DNA of 8,536 nt from Bacteroidales bacterium (GTDB taxonomy: Bacteria > Bacteroidota > Bacteroidia > Bacteroidales > P3), in NCBI GenBank assembly GCA_031286005.1, contig JAITVC010000269.1, positions 1 to 8,536 of the forward strand, read 5' to 3'. Of this stretch, positions 1 through 6,348 are shown one piece after another. The notes below the pieces were generated by a model. It worked only from the letters and a program-made list of their open reading frames with translations, did no database searches and had not been told where the DNA came from. A program made the position numbers and the translations under genes. The stretch's first letter is position 1; every line of letters starts with the position of its first letter.

Positions 1-72
1 CTACCTTCAAGTTAGCCTACTTGGACCTTTCGCCCCGGGGCGAAAGGTCCAAGTAGGCTAACTTGAAGGTAG
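1..72. repeat. Perfect 72-bp palindrome at the window edge
   Basis: Bases 1-36 are the exact reverse complement of bases 37-72, with no spacer; the centre reads TTTCGCCCC/GGGGCGAAA. As RNA or single-stranded DNA it would fold into a very long hairpin. It lies just downstream of the pheT stop codon on the minus strand, but no T-run can be seen after it, so it is not a standard intrinsic terminator as far as the window shows. It begins exactly at base 1. A fold-back assembly or amplification artefact at a contig end is therefore at least as likely as a real inverted repeat. Its central GGGGCGAA core is also found in the hairpin at 4739-4767. Confidence 0.9.
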
Positions 73-85
73 CGCCCCTAAATTT

Positions 86-2536
86 TTAACGAATTACCGC
101 CCCAAGTTTGTCGCCCATCTGCTTCATCATTTTTTCCATCACATTAGAGATGCGTTTTTCGTCAAGAGTTTTTTCCGCATCTTGAAGAATGAACGAAACG
201 GCGTATGATTTCTTGCCGTCGGGCAGGTTGTCGCCCTCATAAACATCAAATAAATTGACGGATTGCAGCAAATTCTTTTCGGTGTTGAAGGCGATAGCCT
301 CGATTTCGGAAAACGTGATGTGCTTGTCCACCAGCAAAGCCAAATCTCGGCGCACTTCGGGCTGTTTGGCGATTTCTTTGTAAACAACCGGCTTCTTCGG
401 CATGGCTTTGAGTAAATCGTTCCACGCTATATCGGCGAAATACACCTCTTGCTTGATGTCGAAATATTTTAAGGTGGACTTGGATAGTTTCCCGAAAGCA
501 GCCACAGGCTTACCATTGAGATTGTAAGTCAGACCCTCGCTGAAATAAGCAGGCACAGTCTTCTCAACCTTGAAATGCTCTAAACGAAGTTTGGAAAAGA
601 GGGTGTTGACCACGCTTTTGAGATAATTAAAGTCTACTTTTTCCAATGGTCTTTGCCAATTTTCACTGCGTTTGTTGCCGCTCACGAAGATGGCCAAACG
701 TTGGTTTTCCTTGTATTTTTTAGTTACGGGAGCATCGGCCTCCGCAGTTGTATTTTTTTGATAAACGGTGCCAAATTCGTAGAATTTCAAATCGGTCAAC
801 TGATGATTGCAATTGTAAGCAACGCTCGAAAGTCCGCCAAACAAAAGACTTTGGCGCATCACATCCAATTCGTTGCTCAACGCATTGGCGATGGTAACAT
901 TGAGATTGGCATCAAATCCGTTGACCTTTTCGGAATGTTCCGCTTTGGTCAGCGAGTTATTCATAATCTCCGCAAAGCCGTTATGGGTCAAGAAATCGGC
1001 GATTAGGTTATAGGCTTTTTCACGATCGGGTTTGCTCGAATGCGAGAACGACATTTGCGTTGTTCCGGCGTTAGAAATGCGGTTGAAGCCGTAGATACGC
1101 AAGATTTCTTCGATAACGTCCACCTCACGGTAAACGTCGGCCTTATTCGTTGGGATTTCTAAATTCAGATTTGGAAATTCGCCGTTGACACCGATTTCAA
1201 GAGATTGCAAAATATTCAAGACAGCCTCTTTCGGGATGTCATTTCCAAGCAGGCGGTTCATATTTTCGTAGGAAAACGCAACCGTTTTAGGTGCAATTTC
1301 TGTCGGATATACATCTACAATTTCAGAAGAAACCGTTCCACCGGCCACTTCTTTGATGAGCAGAGCCGCACGTTTCAAAGCATCAATCGTGATGTTTGGG
1401 TCGGCGCCACGCTCATAACGGAACGAGGCATCGGTTTTCAAACCGTGCAACTTCGATGTTTTGCGAATGCTCACCGGGTTGAAGTAGGCGCTTTCCAAGA
1501 AAATAGCCGTCGTCTGTTCGCTCACACCCGATTTCTCGCCACCGAAAACACCGGCGATACACATGCCCTCATTGGCATTGCAAATCATTAACTCGCTGCC
1601 GTTGAGTTTGCGCTCAACGCCATCCAGCGTTTTAAATAACGTGCCGTTAGAAAGTTTTTTGACGATGACTTGTTGTCCGGAGATTTTGGCCACATCGAAT
1701 GCGTGCAACGGTTGACCGTATTCCATCAACACAAAATTCGTTACGTCAACGATGTTATTAATGGGGCGCAAGCCCACTGCTTTCAAGCGATTTTTCAACC
1801 ACTCCGGCGATTCTTTCACTTGAATATCGGAAATGGTAAGTCCCGAATAGCGAGGGCAATCGTCCGCATTTTCAACCATCACTTGAATGGGACGGTTCGT
1901 ATTGTCAACTTTAAATTGGCTCAAATCGGGATAGCTGAGTTTGGCGTTTCCCAAGGCTTTGGCATTAATCGCCGCAATCACATCACGAGCCACGCCGATG
2001 TGTGAAGTGGCATCGTTCCGATTTGGCGTTAATCCGATTTCAAACACAGCATCGGTTTCTATTTTGAAATAGTCTGCTGCCAAAGTGCCCACGGGAGTAG
2101 AAGTGGCAAGCACCATAATACCATCATGGTCATCGCCCAATCCCAATTCGTCGGCGGCACAAATCATCCCTTCCGAAGGTTGCCCCCGAAGTTTGGATTT
2201 CTTGATTTCAAACGCTTCATCGCCTTTGTAAATCATGGTTCCAATCGTGGCAACGGGCACTTTCTGTCCGGCTGCAACATTGGGCGCACCGCACACGATG
2301 TGCAATAAATCCGGTTGGCCAACATTTACAGTCGTAACGTTTAGTTTGTCTGCATCCGGATGTTTTTCGCAAGTCATGACTTCGCCAACCACAACGCCTT
2401 TCAAGCCACCTCGAATGCTTTCGACATATTCGACACTTTCAACTTCAAGCCCGCAGTCGGTTAGCAGGATAGAGAGTTCTTCGGGAGTTTGTGTGATATT
2501 GGCGTATTGTTTCAGCCAATTGTAAGATATTTTCAT
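86..2536 (-). CDS. pheT: Phenylalanyl-tRNA synthetase beta subunit
   Basis: This 816-aa protein is the beta chain of the cytoplasmic alpha2-beta2 enzyme that charges tRNA-Phe with phenylalanine using ATP; beta supplies tRNA recognition and editing, while catalysis is on alpha (pheS, not in this window). The full domain order is visible: an N-terminal segment typical of the family (MKISYNWLKQY), the EMAP-II/OB-like tRNA-binding domain at about 43-155 (HPDADKLNV at 59-67), B3/B4 editing domain at about 215-390 (EYGQPLHAFD at 272-281), B5 at about 405-480, the catalytic-like core at about 490-700, and the C-terminal FDX-ACB anticodon-binding domain at about 723-816 (PEVRRDLALLVD). D467, D473, E476 and E477 have the spacing of the known Mg2+ ligands shared with alpha. 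The length matches complete family members and no frameshift is seen. It starts at an ATG 13 bp after the stop of the upstream barrel gene, so the two are probably co-transcribed. It ends in TAA. Confidence 0.98.
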   Translation of the reverse strand: MKISYNWLKQYANITQTPEELSILLTDCGLEVESVEYVESIRGGLKGVVVGEVMTCEKHPDADKLNVTTVNVGQPDLLHIVCGAPNVAAGQKVPVATIGTMIYKGDEAFEIKKSKLRGQPSEGMICAADELGLGDDHDGIMVLATSTPVGTLAADYFKIETDAVFEIGLTPNRNDATSHIGVARDVIAAINAKALGNAKLSYPDLSQFKVDNTNRPIQVMVENADDCPRYSGLTISDIQVKESPEWLKNRLKAVGLRPINNIVDVTNFVLMEYGQPLHAFDVAKISGQQVIVKKLSNGTLFKTLDGVERKLNGSELMICNANEGMCIAGVFGGEKSGVSEQTTAIFLESAYFNPVSIRKTSKLHGLKTDASFRYERGADPNITIDALKRAALLIKEVAGGTVSSEIVDVYPTEIAPKTVAFSYENMNRLLGNDIPKEAVLNILQSLEIGVNGEFPNLNLEIPTNKADVYREVDVIEEILRIYGFNRISNAGTTQMSFSHSSKPDREKAYNLIADFLTHNGFAEIMNNSLTKAEHSEKVNGFDANLNVTIANALSNELDVMRQSLLFGGLSSVAYNCNHQLTDLKFYEFGTVYQKNTTAEADAPVTKKYKENQRLAIFVSGNKRSENWQRPLEKVDFNYLKSVVNTLFSKLRLEHFKVEKTVPAYFSEGLTYNLNGKPVAAFGKLSKSTLKYFDIKQEVYFADIAWNDLLKAMPKKPVVYKEIAKQPEVRRDLALLVDKHITFSEIEAIAFNTEKNLLQSVNLFDVYEGDNLPDGKKSYAVSFILQDAEKTLDEKRISNVMEKMMKQMGDKLGAVIR

Positions 2537-2549
2537 AGTTAATTTGTGC

Positions 2550-3140
2550 TTAATAGTTAATGGTTATGCCCGCATTTAAATAAGATAGTCCATAGCCAAA
2601 TTCAGCGAAGAATGCGGCTTTTGGAGTAAAATAGTATCGCCCGCCAACAAAGAAATTATAGCCGAGTTTAAAGGCGTTGCGATCGTGAATATTCGGAATA
2701 TCTTCGGAAAAATGATGAGAGACATAATTGAAACCAAAGCCCACGCCGGCATACCAATCAATGTTCTCCGGAAAGTCATAGTCATAAAACAACTCTTGGA
2801 AATACAACGCTATACGAGGCACAAAGAAGACCTCTGTCCAAGATTCTTTTACACTATTTGGAATAGCATCACGTTTTCCAGAGCCGTGATGAAAGCCAAA
2901 TTGCGCACCGGCAGCAATAACGCCAACATCTTCGATAGGGATAACACTACGTTCGATCAACACGTTTGGCGAAGGCCAAAATCGAGTGCGGCTAATGCCC
3001 GGTTCTTTGTACGAAGCGTTGTTTTTCCACCCCAAACCAACGCCAAACGAGGCGCGGTTTTCGTTTATTTTAAATGCTTGAGCATGGAGGTTGTAAAAAG
3101 AGATTGTCAGACTAATTAAAAGAACGATTTTTCTCATCAT
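2550..3140 (-). CDS. Small outer-membrane beta-barrel protein
   Basis: This protein of about 196 aa probably sits in the outer membrane as a small beta-barrel of the OmpA/OprF-like or PorT-like type common in Bacteroidota; its specific role is unknown. The N-terminus (MMRKIVLLISLTISFYNLHAQA) is a classical Sec signal peptide, with likely cleavage after HAQA. The mature part alternates aromatic and glycine residues in strand-like blocks (ASFGVGLGWK, WYAGVGFGFNYV, YNFFVGGRYYFTPKAAFF, FGYGLSYLNAG) and ends in an aromatic residue (TINY), as barrels often do. An upstream TTG at 3149 is in frame, but ATG at 3140 or 3137 places the positive residues directly before the hydrophobic core, so I prefer 3140. 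It has its own promoter (about 3180-3210) and precedes pheT by 13 bp. The coupling to a tRNA synthetase looks positional, not functional. Confidence 0.82.
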   Translation of the reverse strand: MMRKIVLLISLTISFYNLHAQAFKINENRASFGVGLGWKNNASYKEPGISRTRFWPSPNVLIERSVIPIEDVGVIAAGAQFGFHHGSGKRDAIPNSVKESWTEVFFVPRIALYFQELFYDYDFPENIDWYAGVGFGFNYVSHHFSEDIPNIHDRNAFKLGYNFFVGGRYYFTPKAAFFAEFGYGLSYLNAGITINY

Positions 3141-3179
3141 TGAAAGCAAAATTTGATTTTAATTAAAGATTTTTAGGTG

Positions 3180-3210
3180 CAAAGATACAAAAAAATTTGG
3201 TTATATGAAA
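3180..3210 (-). promoter_or_regulatory. Promoter of the barrel gene-pheT unit
   Basis: Read on the minus strand, TATCTTTG (3187-3180, followed by C) matches the Bacteroidetes -7 consensus TAnnTTTG. TTTC (3210-3207), 19 nt upstream, is a three-of-four match to the -33 TTTG box. Initiation would fall near 3173, leaving a leader of about 30 nt before the ATG at 3140. The site overlaps the opposing metK promoter. Confidence 0.65.
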
Positions 3211-3227
3211 AAATAGTTGTAACTTTG
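3196..3227 (+). promoter_or_regulatory. Promoter of metK with its riboswitch leader
   Basis: TTTG (3196-3199), a 20-nt spacer and TAACTTTG (3220-3227) match the Bacteroidetes sigma-ABfr consensus in both boxes and in spacing. Initiation is expected near 3233-3236, immediately before the first stem of the SAM-II-like aptamer. No comparable promoter is seen between the downstream terminator and metK, so metK expression should depend on this site. Confidence 0.8.
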
Positions 3228-3236
3228 CAACCCTTT

Positions 3237-3293
3237 TGTGGATGAATTTGACTGCTTGCAACCACGTAAAAAAACGCTAAAACGAATGTCAGC
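3237..3293 (+). ncRNA. SAM-II-class riboswitch aptamer in the metK leader
   Basis: The leader contains the signature elements of SAM-II (SAM_alpha) aptamers in the right order. P1 is GTGG (3238-3241) paired with CCAC (3262-3265). Between them is a T-rich loop (AATTTGAC) and the conserved TTGCAA (3256-3261), then CACGTAAA (3264-3270) and GCTAAAA (3276-3282). A pseudoknot closure is possible between TGAC (3249-3252) and GTCA (3288-3291). The aptamer begins within a few bases of the predicted transcription start and precedes metK, whose product makes SAM; both facts fit the class. The alternative is SAM-V, which shares the same core. I recognised this by motif, without a covariance search, and the 3' pseudoknot partner is less certain than the core. 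Confidence 0.75.
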
Positions 3294-3316
3294 CGTTCAA
3301 GGTTATATATGCAAGC

Positions 3317-3350
3317 GAACTTTCTTCACAAAAGGAAAGTTCTTTTTTTT
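3317..3350 (+). terminator. Intrinsic terminator (attenuator) before metK
   Basis: GAACTTTC (3317-3324) and GAAAGTTC (3335-3342) form an 8-bp stem with a 10-nt loop, followed directly by eight T residues (3343-3350). It lies between the aptamer and the metK ATG at 3391, and no second promoter is visible after it. Transcripts must therefore read through to express metK, which is the arrangement of a transcriptional attenuator. TGCAAGC (3310-3316), just before the stem, can pair with GCTTGCA (3254-3260) inside the aptamer. I found no strong conventional anti-terminator that would sequester the terminator stem itself. Confidence 0.8.
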
Positions 3351-3390
3351 ATACCTAAACGATTAAACATTTTAACAAATTAACAAAATT

Positions 3391-4689
3391 ATGGCTTACT
3401 TATTTACCTCAGAATCGGTGTCGGAAGGGCACCCGGACAAAGTAGCGGATCAAATTTCCGATGCTTTATTAGACGAATTTTTACGTTGCGATCCGGAATC
3501 GAAAGTGGCGTGTGAAACGCTTGTAACAACCGGTTTAACCGTGTGCGCAGGCGAAGTGAAAACAAGCGGTTATGTGGATGTGCAAACCGTTGCACGCGAA
3601 ACCATCCGCAAGATTGGCTACACCAAAGCTGAATACCGTTTTGATGCGGATTCGTGCGGTGTGATTTCGGCCATTCACGAGCAATCGCAAGACATCAACC
3701 AAGGTGTGGAACGCAAGAAAGCCGAAGATCAAGGCGCCGGCGACCAAGGCATGATGTTTGGTTATGCGTGCAACGATATGGACAATCACATGCCGATGCC
3801 GGTGGAATTGTCGCACATCTTTTTGCAAGAATTGGCTGCCATTCGCCGTGAAGGCAAGCAAATGAAATATCTGCGCCCGGATTCCAAATCGCAAGTAACG
3901 ATTAAATACGAAGACAACGGCAAGCCGATTGCCATTGATGCCATTGTGATTTCGACTCAACACGACGATTTCGCCGAAGAAAAGAAGATGCTCGACACCA
4001 TCAAAAAAGACGTGGAAACCATCTTGATTCCGCGCGTGATTAAAACCTTGCCAAAACGTGTGCAAGACTTGTTCAAAGCGAAATACAAATTGTTTGTAAA
4101 TCCTACCGGAAAGTTTGTAATCGGCGGCCCGCACGGCGATACAGGATTAACCGGCCGTAAAATTATTGTAGATACTTACGGTGGAAAAGGTGCTCACGGC
4201 GGTGGTGCTTTCTCCGGCAAAGACCCTTCAAAGGTTGACCGTTCGGCAGCCTACGCCATGCGTCATATTGCAAAAAATCTTGTTGCAGCCGGTGTTTGCG
4301 AAGAAATATTGGTGCAAGTGGCCTATGCTATCGGCGTGGCGCAACCTGTAGGTTTGTATGTAAACACCTACGGAACGTGCAAAGCCAAGAAAAACGGCAA
4401 AGTTCTGCACGACGGCGAAATCGCAACCATCGTGGAAAAGCTGGTGGATTTGCGCCCGTATGCCATCGTAAACCGCTTCGGACTAAACAATCCGATTTGC
4501 TTACCTACCGCATCTTACGGCCATTTCGGACGGGATTACTGCAAAAAAGAAGTTGAAGTTTCCGCTTCTCACAAAGACGCCAAAGCCAAAAAAGTGGGCA
4601 AAGAAACCAAATATTTCAAAACTGTTGAATTTTTCGCATGGGAAAAATTAGATTTAGTCAAAGAATTTAAGAAAGCGTTCAACGTTTAA
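3391..4689 (+). CDS. metK: S-adenosylmethionine synthetase (methionine adenosyltransferase)
   Basis: This 432-aa cytoplasmic enzyme makes S-adenosylmethionine from methionine and ATP, releasing phosphate and pyrophosphate; it feeds all SAM-dependent methylation and polyamine or radical-SAM chemistry. Visible family signatures are GHPDK (13-17) in the N-terminal domain, [12 protein letters not shown] (115-126), the nucleotide/phosphate loop [18 protein letters not shown] (248-265), and the glycine-rich [19 protein letters not shown] (270-288). All three MAT domains are present and the length is normal for Bacteroidota, which have a slightly longer protein than E. coli. It starts with ATG in an A-rich context (AACAAAATT) without a Shine-Dalgarno sequence. 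It is a single-gene unit with its own promoter, SAM-II-like leader and attenuator upstream, and a strong terminator at 4695-4731. Regulation by its own product is inferred from the leader. Confidence 0.98.
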   Translation: MAYLFTSESVSEGHPDKVADQISDALLDEFLRCDPESKVACETLVTTGLTVCAGEVKTSGYVDVQTVARETIRKIGYTKAEYRFDADSCGVISAIHEQSQDINQGVERKKAEDQGAGDQGMMFGYACNDMDNHMPMPVELSHIFLQELAAIRREGKQMKYLRPDSKSQVTIKYEDNGKPIAIDAIVISTQHDDFAEEKKMLDTIKKDVETILIPRVIKTLPKRVQDLFKAKYKLFVNPTGKFVIGGPHGDTGLTGRKIIVDTYGGKGAHGGGAFSGKDPSKVDRSAAYAMRHIAKNLVAAGVCEEILVQVAYAIGVAQPVGLYVNTYGTCKAKKNGKVLHDGEIATIVEKLVDLRPYAIVNRFGLNNPICLPTASYGHFGRDYCKKEVEVSASHKDAKAKKVGKETKYFKTVEFFAWEKLDLVKEFKKAFNV

Positions 4690-4694
4690 AAACA

Positions 4695-4731
4695 AAAAAG
4701 CGGCATTTTTGAAAAGAAAATGCCGCTTTTT
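4695..4731. terminator. Bidirectional terminator between metK and the lipoprotein unit
   Basis: A15-bp perfect stem (4695-4709 with 4717-4731, core AAGCGGCATTTT) encloses a 7-nt loop. The plus strand ends in T5 (4727-4731), and the minus strand ends in T6 (the complement of the A-run 4694-4699). It begins 6 bp after the metK stop and also lies downstream of the convergent lipoprotein genes, so it can serve both. Confidence 0.88.
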
Positions 4732-4738
4732 GTAGGAG

Positions 4739-4767
4739 GTAGGGGCGAATAATTTGTTCGCCCCTAC
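4739..4767. repeat. REP-like hairpin with a GTAGGGGCGAA arm
   Basis: GTAGGGGCGAA (4739-4749) and its exact complement TTCGCCCCTAC (4757-4767) are separated by a 7-nt TAATTTG loop. It sits 6 bp from the stop of the FISUMP lipoprotein gene. It has no T-run on either strand, so it is not a simple terminator. The GGGGCGAA core recurs in the centre of the 72-bp palindrome at 1-72, and GCGCCCCTAAA follows that palindrome at 72-82, suggesting a dispersed genomic repeat. It may also protect mRNA 3' ends. Confidence 0.7.
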
Positions 4768-4773
4768 AAAAAC

Positions 4774-5751
4774 TTACTCCACATTTTGCACGCAACGCAC
4801 GCTGTACCCGTTTGACTTCTTGCCGCCGAAATCCGGACTGCTATTCGTGTTGTCGAAATCCAATTTGTAGCCTTCTGTTTCGTTGCTTCGGTCGCTACTC
4901 CAATAGTAACCGTAGGAGTTACGATTTTGTAGTGCACCGGTAACGTTGTTACGATAACCCAAAGCAGGCAGAAAAATACAGCCATCCATATTGTCCGGCA
5001 ACGAAGCGGTAGCATGGTTTTCTCCGTAAAAACGACCTGCAACAGCGTTCCCTCTTGCATTAGCAGCAGCCCATGAATTTCCCGCATTATGTAGCGCCTT
5101 AAACTCGTCTTGAGTAGGCAATCGCCAACCATCGGGGCAAGGATTAATTGTCCAAGCGGTATCAGTAATGCCTGTTTCCGACCATTCTGAAACGAGACCG
5201 ACTTCTGACCACGCTTTGTTGCGATTCCATTGATAAAATTTGGTGTACATATCTGGCATTTCGGCAAAAGTTTGAAATCCGTCCACATTAGTAGTCGCCC
5301 AAATCATATCGCCAATCGTCAAGTTGTCCTCTGGATTGTCGGTATCATCATCACTGTTACCATTTACTGTAATCTTTCGCGACGAAGGCTCAAAGGTATA
5401 TTTGTCTTTTTTAAGAGTAATGGTAATCTCTTGCGATGCAGAGAGCCCGCTAACGTAAATCGTCCAATTCTTACCATCGCCACTGCCGTTTTGTGCCATC
5501 GTAACTTCGCCTACATTGGTGGTAACGTCTTTCGTCATAAGCCACACCTGTTCGTCAAGTTCCACATACAAGCGAGCGCTGCCCTCGCTAACGATGCTTG
5601 CATCGAGGGAAACAAAATTGACCGTTGTAGTTTCATCGCCGCCCTTGTCTTTGTTTTCGTCATCCTTGTCGCAAGCGGTAAACATGGCTGCTGCTGCGAG
5701 GCAAGTTGCCATCGCAACCACACGCCCCATTTTGAAAAATTTCTCCGTCAT
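4774..5751 (-). CDS. FISUMP-domain lipoprotein, probably surface-exposed
   Basis: This 325-aa lipoprotein has a signal peptide with lipobox FTAC, C27 being the lipidated residue. The following DKDDENKDK is an acidic stretch resembling the Bacteroidota lipoprotein surface-export signal, so an outer-surface location is inferred. Residues about 44-130 look like a beta-sandwich/Ig-like domain (KDKYTFEPSSRKITVNG), followed by an Asp-rich linker (134-142). Residues about 146-322 match the FISUMP domain (Fibrobacter succinogenes major paralogous domain, TIGR02145): GDMIWATTN, CPDGWRLPT (205-213), FLPALGYRN, YYWSS (282-286) and a terminal GYSVRCV (315-321). FISUMP proteins have no settled biochemical function. 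It lies 21 bp after the upstream lipoprotein gene, probably in one transcript, and the two share nearly the same signal peptide. It is complete: ATG to TAA, with no frameshift seen. Confidence 0.92.
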   Translation of the reverse strand: MTEKFFKMGRVVAMATCLAAAAMFTACDKDDENKDKGGDETTTVNFVSLDASIVSEGSARLYVELDEQVWLMTKDVTTNVGEVTMAQNGSGDGKNWTIYVSGLSASQEITITLKKDKYTFEPSSRKITVNGNSDDDTDNPEDNLTIGDMIWATTNVDGFQTFAEMPDMYTKFYQWNRNKAWSEVGLVSEWSETGITDTAWTINPCPDGWRLPTQDEFKALHNAGNSWAAANARGNAVAGRFYGENHATASLPDNMDGCIFLPALGYRNNVTGALQNRNSYGYYWSSDRSNETEGYKLDFDNTNSSPDFGGKKSNGYSVRCVQNVE

Positions 5752-5772
5752 TTTTTACAATTAATTTTGCCG

Positions 5773-6243
5773 TTAATAACTATCTTCGCAGTTCTTGCAA
5801 ATAAAAAGAGCGCTTCCTCTTACTGCACTCCAATCGTAGAACGCAGTCCAAGTGCCTTTTCTGTAATCCCAATGAGATTCACTTCCATCTTCTTCAATCC
5901 AAGGCTCGCCGTCTAACTCCCAACCGTTGGCTTCAAACTGTGCGCTGAACGGATTGTCGTTGTTCGCATAACTTTTGAAATTCACAGACAGATAGCCACT
6001 TTCGCCCGATTCAACCACATCATATTCGGCATCGGTAGCGCCGGACGGTAGCGTGATTCCGCCAAGGTTCCAGTTGCTCAGCGTGGCATTACTTGGCCAG
6101 CCTTGGGTGTACTCGCCTTCTTGTTCCGTTTCATCATCTTTTTTGTCTTTGTCATCTTTTCCACATGAATAAAAGATTGTTGCTGCTGCGAGGCAAGTTG
6201 CTATCGCAACCATACTCCCCATTTTGAAATACTTTTTAAGCAT
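5773..6243 (-). CDS. Lipoprotein of unknown function
   Basis: This is a 156-aa lipoprotein. Its signal peptide MLKKYFKMGSMVAIATCL leads to lipobox IFYSC with C27 lipidated. The acidic stretch GKDDKDKKDDETEQE then follows, again resembling a Bacteroidota surface-export signal. The mature domain (about 45-156) is Trp-, Gly- and Asp/Glu-rich, starts with GWPSNATLSNWNLGGITLPSG and ends FICKNCEDSY. The WPSN...LPSG opening resembles a type of small Bacteroidales lipoprotein domain I have seen before, but I cannot name the family with confidence and assign no function. The C-terminal CKNC pair could form a disulfide. It is the first gene of a likely two-gene unit with the FISUMP lipoprotein 21 bp downstream. 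Its leader is nearly identical to that gene's, but the mature parts are unrelated. Confidence 0.85.
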   Translation of the reverse strand: MLKKYFKMGSMVAIATCLAAATIFYSCGKDDKDKKDDETEQEGEYTQGWPSNATLSNWNLGGITLPSGATDAEYDVVESGESGYLSVNFKSYANNDNPFSAQFEANGWELDGEPWIEEDGSESHWDYRKGTWTAFYDWSAVRGSALFICKNCEDSY

Positions 6244-6267
6244 AATTTTGTTTTGTTAATCCAACTG

Positions 6268-6298
6268 CAAAGATACGGCTAAAAATATTATTCTCATA
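6268..6298 (-). promoter_or_regulatory. Promoter of the lipoprotein pair
   Basis: On the minus strand, TATCTTTG (6275-6268) is a full match to the Bacteroidetes -7 box. TATG (6298-6295), 19 nt upstream, is a three-of-four match to the -33 box. Initiation near 6261 would give a leader of about 20 nt before the ATG at 6243. The -33 box abuts the C5/G5 hairpin at 6300-6313. Confidence 0.6.
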
Positions 6299-6299
6299 C

Positions 6300-6319
6300 C
6301 CCCCTAATGGGGGTTTTTT
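6300..6319 (+). terminator. GC hairpin with T-run, possible terminator
   Basis: CCCCC (6300-6304) and GGGGG (6309-6313) enclose a TAAT loop, followed by six T residues (6314-6319), which has the form of a plus-strand intrinsic terminator. No plus-strand gene ends nearby, however; the closest upstream plus-strand gene is metK, more than 1.6 kb away with its own terminator. It may block antisense transcription into the upstream genes, or be a structured element next to the lipoprotein promoter. The form is clear, the role is not. Confidence 0.5.
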
Positions 6320-6348
6320 ACTATTAATAAAGAAAAATATTACCTTTG
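6317..6348 (+). promoter_or_regulatory. Orphan plus-strand promoter-like site
   Basis: TACCTTTG (6341-6348, followed by CA) is a full match to TAnnTTTG; TTTA (6317-6320), 20 nt upstream, is a three-of-four -33 match. It points away from the lipoprotein genes into a region with no recognisable plus-strand gene, and would transcribe antisense to DUF2442 from about 6497 onward. Its -33 box overlaps the T-run of the preceding hairpin. Confidence 0.4.

Noticed and set aside
1..85. The edge palindrome as the intrinsic terminator of pheT
   Set aside because: The hairpin is far longer than usual, has no visible T-run after it, and reaches the window edge, so a terminator role cannot be supported.
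2685..3119. 144-codon open frame on the plus strand opposite the barrel gene
   Set aside because: The minus-strand barrel protein has a signal peptide and beta-strand pattern; the plus-strand frame has basic, low-sense content and no domain.
3141..3149. TTG at 3149 as the start of the barrel protein
   Set aside because: ATG codons at 3140 and 3137 give a more standard signal peptide; TTG is a weaker initiator and adds only three residues.
3234..3350. The terminated leader as an independent small RNA gene
   Set aside because: The aptamer signature and the lack of another promoter before metK make a regulatory leader the better explanation, although the terminated transcript would itself accumulate as a short RNA.
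3535..4134. 199-codon open frame on the minus strand inside metK
   Set aside because: It is entirely antisense to the strongly conserved metK and its His/Phe-rich composition matches no family; it is a codon-bias shadow.
5230..5916. 228-codon open frame on the plus strand
   Set aside because: It runs antisense across both lipoprotein genes, which have clear signal peptides and a FISUMP domain; no recognisable domain of its own.
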